From an uncultured Bryobacteraceae bacterium (GTDB taxonomy: Bacteria; Acidobacteriota; Terriglobia; Bryobacterales; Bryobacteraceae): 64,000 nucleotides of DNA. The stretch lies in the NCBI GenBank assembly GCA_937920635.1, contig CAKZUE010000003.1, forward strand, positions 1 through 64,000, written 5' to 3'. Position numbers and translations under genes: made by a program. Each line of letters begins with the position of its first letter. Position 1 is the stretch's first letter. A model generated the notes under the pieces. The model ran no database searches, had not been told where the DNA came from, and saw nothing but the letters and a program-made list of their open reading frames with translations. This document shows, one piece after another, positions 55,913-64,000 of the stretch.

Positions 55913-56884
55913 TCACTGGAGTGGTTCGCCGGGCGCGTAGTAGCCCGGGCGGCAGCGGATTTGCGCTTCGCGGACGCGCGCGGCGGCGGAGGCGGCGAGT
56001 TCGACGGAGAGGCGGCGGAAGGCGCCGGGCGGAGCGGGAGAGGGACGGATCATGAGGTTGTAGCGCAGGCGGACGCGCTCCAGGAGTTCGCGCAGGCGGC
56101 GGCCGGCATCGTTGGAGCGGATCACCTCTCCGCCGGTGGACTCGGCGATGAGGAAGATGTTGGCGGGCGTGAAGTCCGGATTGACGCCGTCTCCGCGGGG
56201 CGGGTTTGGGGGGCGGACGCCTTCGGGCACGATGGCGTTGGCGACGGCGTTGACGCGGGAGAGCGCGCGGATGACGGGTTCATCTGGCAGCTGGTAGTGC
56301 ACGCCGCCGTTGTCGGTGAGGACGATGAGGGCGCGGCGGCCGGGGAAGGGCGGGAGTTTTTCGAGATAGGCGGCGGCCTCGAGCAGGGCGTCGTTGAGCG
56401 AGGTGCCGGCGCCGAGGCCGGATTCGACGGCGGCTTCGCGCAGCGCACGGGCGGCGAGGTTCTTTTCCCGGGTGAGCTCCTGCTGAAGGCGGGCGCGGCG
56501 GGCGAAGAAGAAGACGGCCACTTCGTCCTGCGGCGTCAGTTGCTCGAGGGATTGCCGCCCCGTTTCGGCGGCGGCGCGGAGCATCCTGCCCATGCTTCCC
56601 GACACGTCGAGGAGCAGCAGGATCTGGAGGGGGGCGGCATCGTGGGCGAAGGATTCGACGGGGCGCGGGACGCCTTCTTCACGGATGATGAAGTCCTCGG
56701 CGCGAAGGCCGGTGACGGGCCTGCCGTTCTGGGTGACGAGGACATCGACGCTGACGAGAGCCGCGGTGGAGCGGAAGACGGGCGGTTCCTGCTGCGGCGG
56801 AGTTTGCGCCGAGAGTGCAAGGGCGGCGAGGATGGGAAGCAGAAGGCCCGGAAAGCGCAGCAGGCGGGCCGGAGCAGGCCTCAT
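55913..56884 (-). CDS. Secreted VWFA-related domain protein (acidobacterial type)
   Basis: 323 aa with signal peptide ([23 protein letters not shown]). The N-terminal beta region ([22 protein letters not shown]) and the vWA domain (about 90-290) show a MIDAS DVSGSMG and a later TD motif (VLTDNGG). It ends in [11 protein letters not shown], as usual for these acidobacterial proteins (TIGR03436-like). ATG 56884 is preferred (GATAAT at 56897-56892 ends 7 nt before it), giving start codons that overlap divergently with selB. No protease or secretion partner is visible. Confidence 0.88.
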   Translation of the reverse strand: MRPAPARLLRFPGLLLPILAALALSAQTPPQQEPPVFRSTAALVSVDVLVTQNGRPVTGLRAEDFIIREEGVPRPVESFAHDAAPLQILLLLDVSGSMGRMLRAAAETGRQSLEQLTPQDEVAVFFFARRARLQQELTREKNLAARALREAAVESGLGAGTSLNDALLEAAAYLEKLPPFPGRRALIVLTDNGGVHYQLPDEPVIRALSRVNAVANAIVPEGVRPPNPPRGDGVNPDFTPANIFLIAESTGGEVIRSNDAGRRLRELLERVRLRYNLMIRPSPAPPGAFRRLSVELAASAAARVREAQIRCRPGYYAPGEPLQ

Positions 56885-58733
56885 GAAGAACATTATCGTG
56901 GGTACGGCCGGCCATATCGACCACGGCAAGACGGCGCTGGTGCGGGCGCTGACGGGGATCGATACGGACCGGCTGGAAGAAGAGAAGCGGCGGGGGATCA
57001 CGATCGACCTGGGATTCGCGCACATGGAGGCGGGAGGGGTGCGGTTCGGGTTTGTAGACGTGCCGGGGCACGAGCGGTTCGTGAAGAACATGCTTGCCGG
57101 AGCGGGCGGCATCGACATGGTGCTGCTGGTGATCGCCGCCGACGAGGGCGTGAAGCCGCAGACGAGGGAGCATTTCGAGATCTGCCGGCTGTTGGGGGTG
57201 CGGCACGGGCTGGTGGCGCTGACGAAGAAGGACCTGGCGGATGCGGAGATGCTGGATCTGGCGCGGGTGGAAGCGGCGGAACTGGTGCAGGGATCGTTTC
57301 TGGAGGGCGCGCCGGTAGTGGCGGTCAGCGCGGCGAGCGGCGAGGGACTGGCGGAGCTGCGCGAGCAGATGGCGTGGCTGGCGGCGCAGGCGCCGGAGCG
57401 CGATGCGGGCGGGATTCCGCGGCTGCCGGTGGACCGCTCGTTTACGCTGCGAGGGTTCGGGACGGTGGTGACCGGGACGCTGGTGGAAGGGAGGTTGCGC
57501 GCAGGGGAGGAGGTGGAGGTGCAGCCCGGGGGGCGGAGGCTGAGAATCCGCGGGTTGCAGGTGCATGGCGAACCGGTGGAGGAGGCGGTGGCGGGACAGC
57601 GGACGGCGGTGAACCTGGCTGGCATCGAGGCGAGCGAGTTGCATCGGGGGATGACATTGACATCGCCGGGGAGGTGGCAGGCAGCCGGTGTGGTGGACTG
57701 CCGGGTGGAGCTGCTGAAAGGGGCGCCGGCGCTGCGTCACGGCGCGCCGGTTCACTTTCATGCGTGGACGGCGGAGACGACGGCTGAGGCGCGGCTGTTC
57801 GATGTGAGGCAGCCTTTGGAGGCGGGGGAGGCGGGGTTCGCCAGATTCCTGCTGGAGCAACCGGTGTTGCTGAAACCGGGCGACCGGTTTATCCTGCGGC
57901 AGTTTTCGCCGCTGGCGACGATCGGCGGTGGGGTGGTGATTGATCCGCAGCCGGCGATGCGGATGAAGAAAGCGGCGGCGGCAGCCCGGCTGGCGGAGCT
58001 CGAGGTGGCGCCGGTGGAAAGAAAGCTGGCGCTGTGGGCGGAAGAGTCGCCGTGGGGCGTGGAGGCTGCGGCGCTGGCGGGGCGTGCTGGGGTGACGGTG
58101 GAGGAGTTGCGGGGACGGGCAGCGGCGGCAGGGCTTGTGTGGATCCGTGGAGAGCGCCCCAGAGTGGCGGCGCGCAGGCGGGTGGAAGAGGAGGCGCTGA
58201 AGCTGCGGGAGCGGCTTGAGCGGTTTCATGCGGAGAACCCGCTGCTGGGCGGGATGCCGCGGGCGGCTTCGGGGCTGGAGGCGGGATGGCTGGATGCGGT
58301 GCTGGAGGCGGACGGGGATCTGGCAGGCGAGGGGGAGACGCTGCGGCTGCGCAGCTTTGTTCCGCGGAGGAAGGCTGAGGAGCGGGAGGCGGAAGAGCGG
58401 ATCGAACGCGCGTTCCGCGAGGCGGGGTTGGAAGCGCCGCCGGTGCGGGAGGCGCTGGCGAAAGCGGGGCTCGACGAGGCGAGGGCGAAGACCTTGCTGC
58501 AACTGATGATCAAGGACGGGCGGCTGGTGCGGATTGCGCCGGAGCTGCTGCTGCACAGGGAATCGGTGGAGCGCCTGAAGGCCATGTTGAGGGAGCGCAA
58601 AGGGCAGACATTTGGCGTAAGTGATTTCAAGGAATGGACGGGTATTTCCAGGAAATACGCGATTCCCTTGCTGGAATTTCTGGACCGGGAAAGGGTGACG
58701 CGGCGGGAGGGAGACCGGCGGGTGGTGGTGTAG
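56883..58733 (+). CDS. selB: Selenocysteine-specific elongation factor SelB
   Basis: Brings Sec-tRNA to UGA codons with a SECIS; 616 aa. N-terminal GTPase with [14 protein letters not shown], the switch [21 protein letters not shown], and G4-like TKKDL, then EF-Tu-like domains 2-3 ([14 protein letters not shown]) and C-terminal winged-helix repeats (about 370-616; ending [22 protein letters not shown]). The start is fixed by the family N-terminus. No selA, selD, tRNA-Sec or selenoprotein gene was found in the window, so it stands alone here. Confidence 0.95.
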   Translation: MKNIIVGTAGHIDHGKTALVRALTGIDTDRLEEEKRRGITIDLGFAHMEAGGVRFGFVDVPGHERFVKNMLAGAGGIDMVLLVIAADEGVKPQTREHFEICRLLGVRHGLVALTKKDLADAEMLDLARVEAAELVQGSFLEGAPVVAVSAASGEGLAELREQMAWLAAQAPERDAGGIPRLPVDRSFTLRGFGTVVTGTLVEGRLRAGEEVEVQPGGRRLRIRGLQVHGEPVEEAVAGQRTAVNLAGIEASELHRGMTLTSPGRWQAAGVVDCRVELLKGAPALRHGAPVHFHAWTAETTAEARLFDVRQPLEAGEAGFARFLLEQPVLLKPGDRFILRQFSPLATIGGGVVIDPQPAMRMKKAAAAARLAELEVAPVERKLALWAEESPWGVEAAALAGRAGVTVEELRGRAAAAGLVWIRGERPRVAARRRVEEEALKLRERLERFHAENPLLGGMPRAASGLEAGWLDAVLEADGDLAGEGETLRLRSFVPRRKAEEREAEERIERAFREAGLEAPPVREALAKAGLDEARAKTLLQLMIKDGRLVRIAPELLLHRESVERLKAMLRERKGQTFGVSDFKEWTGISRKYAIPLLEFLDRERVTRREGDRRVVV

Positions 58734-58805
58734 CCCCATCCCTCGATGAATCCGCAATCTGACGGCTCCGTTATGAATTGAAAAGAAATGACTTTTTGTT
58801 TTCTA

Positions 58806-58839
58806 TTGACAGCCCCCGGAAGGGGGGTATAAAAGGGGC
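58806..58839 (+). promoter_or_regulatory. Strong promoter with palindromic spacer before the Cys-rich peptide
   Basis: TTGACA (58806-58811), 16-nt spacer and TATAAA (58828-58833), then 6 nt to ATG 58840, so the transcript should be leaderless. The spacer holds an inverted repeat CCCCC-GGAA-GGGGG (58813-58826), possibly an operator. The 60 bp before it are AT-rich, unlike neighbouring DNA. Confidence 0.8.
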
Positions 58840-59100
58840 ATGAGAACACTTGCGCTTCTGGTGAGCCTGATCTTCTGCCTCCCTGTTGCACAGGAGATGA
58901 CAGTTGTGACAGCGGCGAGCCGGCAGGTTCTGGACTGCCAGCCCTGTTCGACTCTGCCTGGCAGCGCACAGGGAGGACCCGGGATTTTTACGATGCGATG
59001 CAGCACCGTGGGCTTTGGGATGAACTTTTGCAACGAGCCGTGGTGCGGTCGTTTTGCAGCGGGTACTGCGCCATCTGGTGGATGGCGTGTTCGTATTTAG
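58840..59100 (+). CDS. Small secreted Cys-rich peptide
   Basis: 86 aa precursor. The signal peptide is RTLALLVSLIFCLPVA, with a mature chain of about 65 residues holding Cys in CQPC, RCST and NFCNEPWC, suitable for disulfides. Its strong promoter and low-GC upstream region are unlike the neighbours. No similarity is recognised; candidates include a secreted antimicrobial, signal or surface peptide. It is followed 103 bp later by another secreted gene on the same strand. Confidence 0.55.
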   Translation: MRTLALLVSLIFCLPVAQEMTVVTAASRQVLDCQPCSTLPGSAQGGPGIFTMRCSTVGFGMNFCNEPWCGRFAAGTAPSGGWRVRI

Positions 59101-59203
59101 ATGAACAGCGCGGAGTTTTCGTGGCCGATACATTCCATTGTTGTGCCTGTGACGAATTTTGTACTGAGTGAATATGCGATGGAGGAGAGAAAGGAGCAAG
59201 AGC

Positions 59204-59674
59204 ATGAACCGATTGCAGGTATCGATGGCTTTGGCGGCGATGACCTTCACGCCGATTTGCGCGGGAGGGCAGGAAATCCCGGCGCCGTTGAGCGTTGCGC
59301 ACCGGATCGAAATGAAAGCCGGCTCGCCCGCAGCAGTGCTGGAGCTTCAGAATCTGACGGACCGGCCGGTGGCGGCTTATGCGGTGCGGCTCGTCAAGCG
59401 GGGCGAGAACGGCAAGGTGGTCTCCGTCCGCACCCATGCGGTGTCGACCAGGGGCCTTGGGGTGAGTCTCGGCCGTCCCAGTTTCCAAACGGGCGAAAGA
59501 TGGACTGAGACGCTGGCTTTGCCGGAGGGGCCGCCTGTGGAAGTGGAGCTCGACCTCGTCTTGTTTGAAGATGGCAGCTTCTGGGGGCCGAACAAGAGCC
59601 GGCAACTGGAGCGGTTCCAGGGGCTGAGGGATGGGGCGCGGCTGGAACGTGAAGCTGCGGCGCGGGAAAAGTAG
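59204..59674 (+). CDS. Secreted hypothetical protein
   Basis: 156 aa. AAGGAG 7 nt before ATG 59204 fixes the start. Signal peptide NRLQVSMALAAMTFTPICAGG. The mature part is beta-rich: SPAAVLELQNLTDRPVAAYAVRLVKRGENGK, then VEVELDLVLFEDGSFWGPNKSRQLERFQGLRDG. This resembles a small Ig-like/transthyretin-like fold. No function is recognised. Confidence 0.65.
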   Translation: MNRLQVSMALAAMTFTPICAGGQEIPAPLSVAHRIEMKAGSPAAVLELQNLTDRPVAAYAVRLVKRGENGKVVSVRTHAVSTRGLGVSLGRPSFQTGERWTETLALPEGPPVEVELDLVLFEDGSFWGPNKSRQLERFQGLRDGARLEREAAAREK

Positions 59675-59731
59675 GGCGGCCAGGGTTGGATGCCTGCGGG
59701 GCGGCGCAACCGAATCGCCCTTTTCCTGACC

Positions 59732-60646
59732 TCAAGGGCCGGATGCGGAAGCCGCCGCCGTTGTTCGCGAAAGCCGGCCCAGGATGCTGGAGACGTAATC
59801 CTGGGTTTCCCGGAACGGCGGAATGCCGCCATAGGCATCGACGCGGGCGGGACCGGCGTTGTAGGCCCCGAGGGCAAGGGCGAGGTTGTTGTCGAAGCGA
59901 TCGAGCAGGAGCCGCAGGTAGCGCGCTCCGCCGAGGATGCTCTGTTCGGCATCGAATGGATCGGTGACGTCCAGCATCGCTGCTGTTTCCGGCATGAGCT
60001 GCATGAGTCCCATGGCGCCCGCGGGGCTGACGGCGCAAGGATGGAATGCGGATTCCTTCTGCGCCACGGCGCGCAGGAGCGCTGTCTGGAGGCCGTAGGA
60101 GGCTGAGGCGCGGTCGAAGATCGGCGCGAGCACCGATGAGGGCAAGGGGGCGCAGGCAAGCAGGGTGACTGGCGCAGGCGGCTCTGGGCGCACAGGCCGC
60201 GGCTGAAGCGCGACAGCTTGCAGTTGCCGGGCGAAGCTGGAGACAGCCATGTCTCGGTCTGGCGGCGACTCCAGGGGCGGCGACCGGGCGGGCTCACCTG
60301 AAGAGACAGGCGGCGGCGTGACGGGTGAGGCGGAGACGCCCGGGAGAGAAGCCCCCTGCTGCCGGGCGAGGGCTAACCGCTGGCGCTGGATGGAGGCGAT
60401 CTGAGCGGCGAAGGAGTTGGACGTGTCTGCCGTCTCCGGTCGTGCCGGTGGCATGTATTGGGCACTAGCAGCAGGCGCGGCTCGCAATTGCCGGTTCCAG
60501 TTTGCTGCCACCGGGCTGGGTGCCGGGGAAGCAAGCGACTGGCGCTGCCGGAGGATGGATTCGCGCTGAGTGGCTGCGGAGATTTCCTGAGGGGACTGCG
60601 CCCAGAGCGTTGCAGCCATCACGCAGGCAAGCGCGGTGCACCGCAC
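59732..60646 (-). CDS. Lytic transglycosylase (SLT domain)
   Basis: Cleaves peptidoglycan glycan strands in the periplasm; 304 aa. The GTG start gives signal peptide RCTALACVMAATLWAQ. A long low-complexity linker (about 18-175; Ala/Pro/Gln/Ser) precedes the SLT domain, with catalytic Glu in AVAQKESAFHP, then GLMQLMPETAAM and LALGAYNAGP. It lacks the tail of MltC/Slt70-type enzymes. The long intergenic repeats upstream separate it from the TPR lipoprotein gene. Confidence 0.88.
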   Translation of the reverse strand: MRCTALACVMAATLWAQSPQEISAATQRESILRQRQSLASPAPSPVAANWNRQLRAAPAASAQYMPPARPETADTSNSFAAQIASIQRQRLALARQQGASLPGVSASPVTPPPVSSGEPARSPPLESPPDRDMAVSSFARQLQAVALQPRPVRPEPPAPVTLLACAPLPSSVLAPIFDRASASYGLQTALLRAVAQKESAFHPCAVSPAGAMGLMQLMPETAAMLDVTDPFDAEQSILGGARYLRLLLDRFDNNLALALGAYNAGPARVDAYGGIPPFRETQDYVSSILGRLSRTTAAASASGP

Positions 60647-60780
60647 ACTTCATGCATCGGCTGCTGCTGGGGGTTGCACCATATTCCTCATGGCGGGCGG
60701 GGGATAGGTCTGAGCCTGGGAGGCTCTGGCGGAGATGCCTGAACGCGCGGAGGCGGCTGGCTGGGATCGTGGCAAGTCTC

Positions 60781-60863
60781 AACCGGAAATTCGCGCCCGG
60801 GCGGGCCTGTCCCCGGTTTTTCAACCGGAAATTCGCGCCCGGGCGGGCCTGTCCCCGGTTTTT
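60781..60863. repeat. Tandem pair of REP-like elements, family 1 (42-bp period)
   Basis: Two identical 41-bp units at 60781-60821 and 60823-60863, each AACCGG...CCGGTTTTT around AATTCGCGCCCGGGCGGGCC TGTC. They are perfect direct repeats of a palindrome. Two copies are too few for CRISPR and the inverted arms favour REP-like elements. Confidence 0.75.
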
Positions 60864-60872
60864 TCCTGTTGG

Positions 60873-60975
60873 TGGCCTTCGCTGGGGCGAAGGCGGCAGC
60901 CCTCGCGCAAGCGCGAGGGGAAATCCACGGGCAATGGGGGGAAGCGCAGCCCTCGGCCAGGGCCGAGGGGAAACG
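60873..60975. repeat. REP-like palindromes, family 2 (two copies plus a related hairpin)
   Basis: GCCTTCGCTGGGGCGAAGGC (60874-60893) is followed by GCAGCCCTCGCGC-AA-GCGCGAGGGGAAA (60895-60925) and GCAGCCCTCGGCC-AG-GGCCGAGGGGAAAC (60946-60975), all in the reverse orientation of the copy at 2386. They end 6 bp before the 3' end of the TPR lipoprotein gene and may also act as its terminator. Confidence 0.65.
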
Positions 60976-60980
60976 GGTAA

Positions 60981-62837
60981 TCAGAGGCGGGCGGCGGAGC
61001 GGGCGCGGGCGATCTGGGGGGCGAGGTCGGGGCGGTCGCCGGCGAACTGGAGGAAGATGTCGTAGAGGCGGCGGGCTTCGTCGATGCGGCCGGAGGCGCG
61101 GGCGATTTCGGCGCGGGTGAAGAGCAGGTTCGGGTAGACGAGGAAATCGTAGAAATCCATCTGGCCGGCGGACAACAGCGGCCAGGAGGCGCCGAGAGCT
61201 TCGGCAGCCTGTCTGGTGTCTCCGGATTGCACGAGGCAGAAGGCGCGGAGCTCGCGATACGCGCTGTCGGCGCCGCCAGGGGAGCGGCCGATGACGGCTT
61301 TCCATGCCAGGGCGGCGCGTTTCCAATCGCGGCGGGCGGTGAGGGAGAGCGCCTCGAGTTCGGCGCGGAGGCGGTCGTCGCGGATCTGATCGAGAAACGC
61401 CGGATCGGCGGCGGCGGCGGCGTAAGCGGAAAAGATCTGGGGCAACGGGTCACGGCTGGCTGGCGCAGAGCGAAGCGTGGCCAAGGCGGCAGCAGGATCG
61501 GAGAAGGCGAGGCGGAGGGCGAGCATCGCGGAGGCGATGGGAGCGAGCGGGGTGGAGGAGTCCCGGGCCATGCGGCTGAAGCGCTGGCGGGCGGGAACGG
61601 ACTGACCGGTAAGGAACTCCCAGCGGGCGCGGGCGAGATCGACGGCGCGGTCGCCGCGGCCGGCGCGGTCATTCAGCAGTTGGGCGATCGCTTCGGCGGC
61701 GCGGCGGGGATCGCCATACAGCATCCAGCAGATGGCGGCTTTCTCGAGAGCCGCGCCGTTGTTGAAGGCGGGGTCCTTGCGATAGCTTTCCTGTAAGGAC
61801 TGGACGGCATCGGTGAAGCGGCCGGCCATCATGAGGATTTCGCCGCGGCTGTCGGCGGGATTGGGGGAGGAGTCGAGTTCGGCATAGCGGGCGATGGCTT
61901 TCAGAGCGTCATCGAAACGCCCCGCGTAGGCGTGAGCATAGGCGAGGGAATTCCAGAAAGCCGCGGTCCCGGGATCGGCGGAGATGGCCCGCTGAAAGGC
62001 GGCCGCGGCCTGATCGTACTGGCGATTGGCGACGAGGATTTCGGCGAGGCGGGCCTGCGCGAGCGGGTCGCCGGGAGCGGCATCGGCGATGGCCCGCTGG
62101 GCGGCGGCAGCGGCCATGGGATCAGAGCGAAGCTGGGCGGCGATGAGGTCGAGGCGGTGGCGGGAGAGCGGATCGATGTCTTTGCCGCCGAGGGCGGCGG
62201 CGCCGACAACCTTCAGCGCCTCCTCGCGCAGCCCTCGGCGGAGGGCGGTCTCCGCCCAACCGAGCCAGCACCAGCCGCAGGCGGGATCGGCCTCGGCGGC
62301 GGCGCGGAAGGCGGCCTGGGACTGCTCCGGGGAAGAGGCGGAGAGCGCACCGGCGAGAAGGCGGGCGGCGGATTCCTGCTGGACGGCGAGCGGCTGAAGA
62401 GAGCCGGCAAGCTGGAGCGAGGAGGTGATGGAGCGCGCGGCGCCAGTGAGAATCTGCTTCCAGGCGGCGGGAGGCTGAGAGAGGACCTCATGGCGCAGGA
62501 GCTTGTGCGAGGGGAGTTCGTACAGGAAGAGGTGCGCCTGGATGGCGCCGTTGCTGGAGGAGATGAAGCCCGTGAGTTCGTGCGTGGCGCCGGGCAGATC
62601 CGTGGACAGGCGGACTTCCGCGGCGGCAAGGCGGGGGACGCCCTGGAGCTGGCGGACGAGCGCGAAGGGGACCAGGCGCGCGAGCCATGCGTGGGAGGCG
62701 GCAGGCGACTGGTCTTCCATGGGAAGGATGGCGAGGCTGCGGGCGGGTGAAGCGGATTGGCTGCCGCGCCTGCACGCAGGCAGGAGAAGCGCCGGAGCCA
62801 GGGCGGCGGCGAGGAGGAAGGATCGGTTACAGGACAC
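60981..62837 (-). CDS. TPR-repeat lipoprotein
   Basis: 618 aa. Signal with lipobox LLPAC (MSCNRSFLLAAALAPALLLPAC), so it is probably an outer- or inner-membrane lipoprotein facing the periplasm. The N-terminal region (about 25-150) resembles a CsgG-like or TolB-like beta domain (SLAILPMEDQSPAAS to ELTGFISSSNGAIQAHLFLYELPSHKL). Many TPR units follow (for example RLAEILVANRQYDQAAAAFQRAISADPG). It overlaps the second TPR gene by 11 bp, so they form one operon with the PBP gene. Confidence 0.82.
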   Translation of the reverse strand: MSCNRSFLLAAALAPALLLPACRRGSQSASPARSLAILPMEDQSPAASHAWLARLVPFALVRQLQGVPRLAAAEVRLSTDLPGATHELTGFISSSNGAIQAHLFLYELPSHKLLRHEVLSQPPAAWKQILTGAARSITSSLQLAGSLQPLAVQQESAARLLAGALSASSPEQSQAAFRAAAEADPACGWCWLGWAETALRRGLREEALKVVGAAALGGKDIDPLSRHRLDLIAAQLRSDPMAAAAAQRAIADAAPGDPLAQARLAEILVANRQYDQAAAAFQRAISADPGTAAFWNSLAYAHAYAGRFDDALKAIARYAELDSSPNPADSRGEILMMAGRFTDAVQSLQESYRKDPAFNNGAALEKAAICWMLYGDPRRAAEAIAQLLNDRAGRGDRAVDLARARWEFLTGQSVPARQRFSRMARDSSTPLAPIASAMLALRLAFSDPAAALATLRSAPASRDPLPQIFSAYAAAAADPAFLDQIRDDRLRAELEALSLTARRDWKRAALAWKAVIGRSPGGADSAYRELRAFCLVQSGDTRQAAEALGASWPLLSAGQMDFYDFLVYPNLLFTRAEIARASGRIDEARRLYDIFLQFAGDRPDLAPQIARARSAARL

Positions 62838-63594
62838 GGGGTTCGATTTTCATGAGTTCCTCGAATTCCGGCAGTTTGCGAAGTTCGGCGAACTCATCTT
62901 CTTCCAGATAGCGTTTTTTTTCTTTGAATCCTTCTTCGAGAGACTTGCGAATGTAAAAAAGCGCGAGGTCGTTGCGGCCGTTTTTGGCGTAGACTCTGGC
63001 GAGGTGGTAGTGGAATTTGGCGCGCTCCTCGACGCTGCGCTCCTGGAGCAGGACGCCGGAGGTGCCGCGGCGCTCGAAGACGTCGGGGTCAAGCGAGATG
63101 GCCTTTTCATAACACTCGACGGCGCGGCGGTAGTCTTTGCGGGCGAAATAAGCAGTGCCGAGGTTGGAATAGATGGAAGCGGAATCGGGGTTCAGCTCGA
63201 GGGCTTTTTTGTACTGGGAGATGGCGCGGCGGAAGCTTTTGCGGGCGTAATGGACGGTGCCAAGGTTGTTGATGGCCTCGGGATATTTTTTATTGAGCTT
63301 GATGGCGCGCTCATACATTTTTTTCGCCGAATCGAGTTCGCCCAGTTGCTGGTAAGCAATGCCGATTTTATTGAGGATGACGGCATTGGGCGGCTGGATG
63401 GCGCGGTAGACATCGATGGCTTCGCGATACATGCGGCGGGCCATATAGATGTCGCCGCGCATTTCCGGGCTGATCTGGGGCTTGGCCGGCTGGGCGTCCT
63501 GGGGCGGCGGGGCGGCAGGCGGCTGGGCCGGCTGCCGGGCCGGAGCGGCCGACAGGCAGCCAAAGAGGAGAAGCGCGGCTGTGCGCGTCCGCAT
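62827..63594 (-). CDS. TPR-repeat exported protein
   Basis: 255 aa. GGGAGG lies just before ATG 63594. Signal/lipobox-like LLLFGCLSA (LFGC) and a Pro/Ala-rich linker, then at least four TPRs (VILNKIGIAYQQLGELDSAKKMYERAI; INNLGTVHYARKSFRRAISQYKKAL; IYSNLGTAYFARKDYRRAVECYEKAI; and a C-terminal pair). Such proteins scaffold complexes. Sits between a PBP1A-type gene and the TPR lipoprotein gene, suggesting a cell-envelope role. Confidence 0.82.
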   Translation of the reverse strand: MRTRTAALLLFGCLSAAPARQPAQPPAAPPPQDAQPAKPQISPEMRGDIYMARRMYREAIDVYRAIQPPNAVILNKIGIAYQQLGELDSAKKMYERAIKLNKKYPEAINNLGTVHYARKSFRRAISQYKKALELNPDSASIYSNLGTAYFARKDYRRAVECYEKAISLDPDVFERRGTSGVLLQERSVEERAKFHYHLARVYAKNGRNDLALFYIRKSLEEGFKEKKRYLEEDEFAELRKLPEFEELMKIEPRVL

Positions 63595-63615
63595 AAAAAC
63601 CTCCCTGCTTTGAGC

Positions 63616-64000
63616 CTACCTAAATATAGCCCGAATCCGGCCCCAGAATCCGCGTTTGGGTTCGGCGGCGGGAGCAGGAGGATTGGAGGGCGGAGGCTGC
63701 GAGGAATCCGCGCGGGAGGCCGCCTGGCGCTGCGGAGGGGGCTGTATGCGGGCGGTGGAAGGGGCGGAGGAGGTGGAAGCCGCCGACGAGGAGGATTCGG
63801 AGTCCCAACTGCTGATCCAGGTCTGGCCGCCGCCGTGAAGGCGGCAGAGTTCGACGGGCTGGGTGCCGGCGAGAAAGACCTCCGGGACGGGCTTCGGGCA
63901 GGCGGCGGTGGCGAGCTGTCCGCTCAAGGGGTCGATGTCAACGATGGCGATGCCGTCGGGCGGGGAGAAGGGCTGGACGCCGCGGTACTCGCGGTGGCGG
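63616..64000 (-). CDS. C-terminus of PBP1A-type penicillin-binding protein, N-terminus beyond right edge
   Basis: The last about 128 codons are present. The visible sequence reads REYRGVQPFSPPDGIAIVDI, then DPLSGQLATAACP, VFLAGTQPVELCRLHGGG, which is the typical end of a bifunctional transglycosylase/transpeptidase after the transpeptidase domain. It is followed by an unusual Ser/Pro/Gln-rich tail and a basic end KRGFWGRIRAIFR. The stop at 63616-63618 is 21 bp before the TPR gene, so all three genes look co-transcribed. Confidence 0.85.
   Translation of the reverse strand, partial: RHREYRGVQPFSPPDGIAIVDIDPLSGQLATAACPKPVPEVFLAGTQPVELCRLHGGGQTWISSWDSESSSSAASTSSAPSTARIQPPPQRQAASRADSSQPPPSNPPAPAAEPKRGFWGRIRAIFR

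Noticed and set aside
58734-58805. tRNA-Sec next to selB
   Set aside because: No acceptor stem or 90-nt-class cloverleaf could be drawn in this stretch or elsewhere near selB.
60781-60863. Tandem identical repeats that could be a tiny CRISPR array
   Set aside because: Only two copies, spacing of 1 bp, palindromic arms and the same core in single copies elsewhere; no cas genes.

Overview
The window looks like chromosome from a Gram-negative acidobacterium of the Bryobacterales/Solibacter type. GC content is very high, and several protein types are characteristic: Oar-like TonB-dependent receptors, a VWFA-related secreted protein, and a membrane-anchored regulator with the acidobacterial N-terminal DNA-binding-like domain. 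Lipid A genes (lpxD, lpxA), TolC, TonB-dependent receptors and a PBP1A-type C-terminus show an outer membrane. The taxonomic assignment is inferred from gene content only.

Layout. 1-5793 (minus): a CecR/YbhGFSR-like efflux cluster (TetR regulator, TolC, HlyD-type adaptor, two separate ABC ATPases, and a permease that runs off the left edge) with a promoter covered by TetR-like half-sites. 5827-9862 (minus): lactate permease, then a CHAD protein and a Ppx/GppA polyphosphatase. 9898-11842 (plus): an M20 amidohydrolase and a small cytochrome c. 11843-12435: a repeat-rich island with tRNA-Leu(UAA). 12436-14525 (minus): argJ and fmt. 14606-21120: a PQQ dehydrogenase with an inserted cytochrome c domain, divergent from a 1467-residue ORF that joins a heparinase II/III-like lyase to an Oar-like outer-membrane barrel. 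21133-25493: purA, two secreted unknowns and a GH30 glycosidase. 25497-32306: small enzymes (NTF2-like, JAMM peptidase plus rhodanese, O-methyltransferase, cation diffusion facilitator, HisKA-only protein, MobB-like NTPase) and divergent lpxD/lpxA. 32492-36049: tRNA-Glu, cytochrome c, a coiled-coil protein and a GAF-GGDEF-EAL protein with a degenerate GGDEF. 36100-45603: nine complex I genes in the order C-D-I-J-K-L-M-N-H; no nuoA, B, E, F or G is present. 45643-50960: a membrane-anchored regulator followed by a complete TonB-dependent receptor and a strong intrinsic terminator. 51030-58733: DinB-like, NapH-like ferredoxin, DUF2461, murB, a propeller protein, a shortened FGE-like protein, a VWA protein and selB. 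58806-64000: a strongly promoted small Cys-rich secreted peptide, a secreted unknown, a lytic transglycosylase, two TPR proteins and the C-terminus of a PBP1A-type enzyme.

Two features recur. First, three families of short palindromic intergenic repeats (REP-like) lie at 2.4, 12.0-12.4, 26.7-27.0, 33.2, 47.1 and 60.8-61.0 kb. Second, about a dozen genes have a -10-like TANNNT or GATAAT hexamer ending 6-9 nt before the start codon and no ribosome binding site, which suggests that leaderless transcription is common here. All assignments rest on motifs read by eye; no database search was run.
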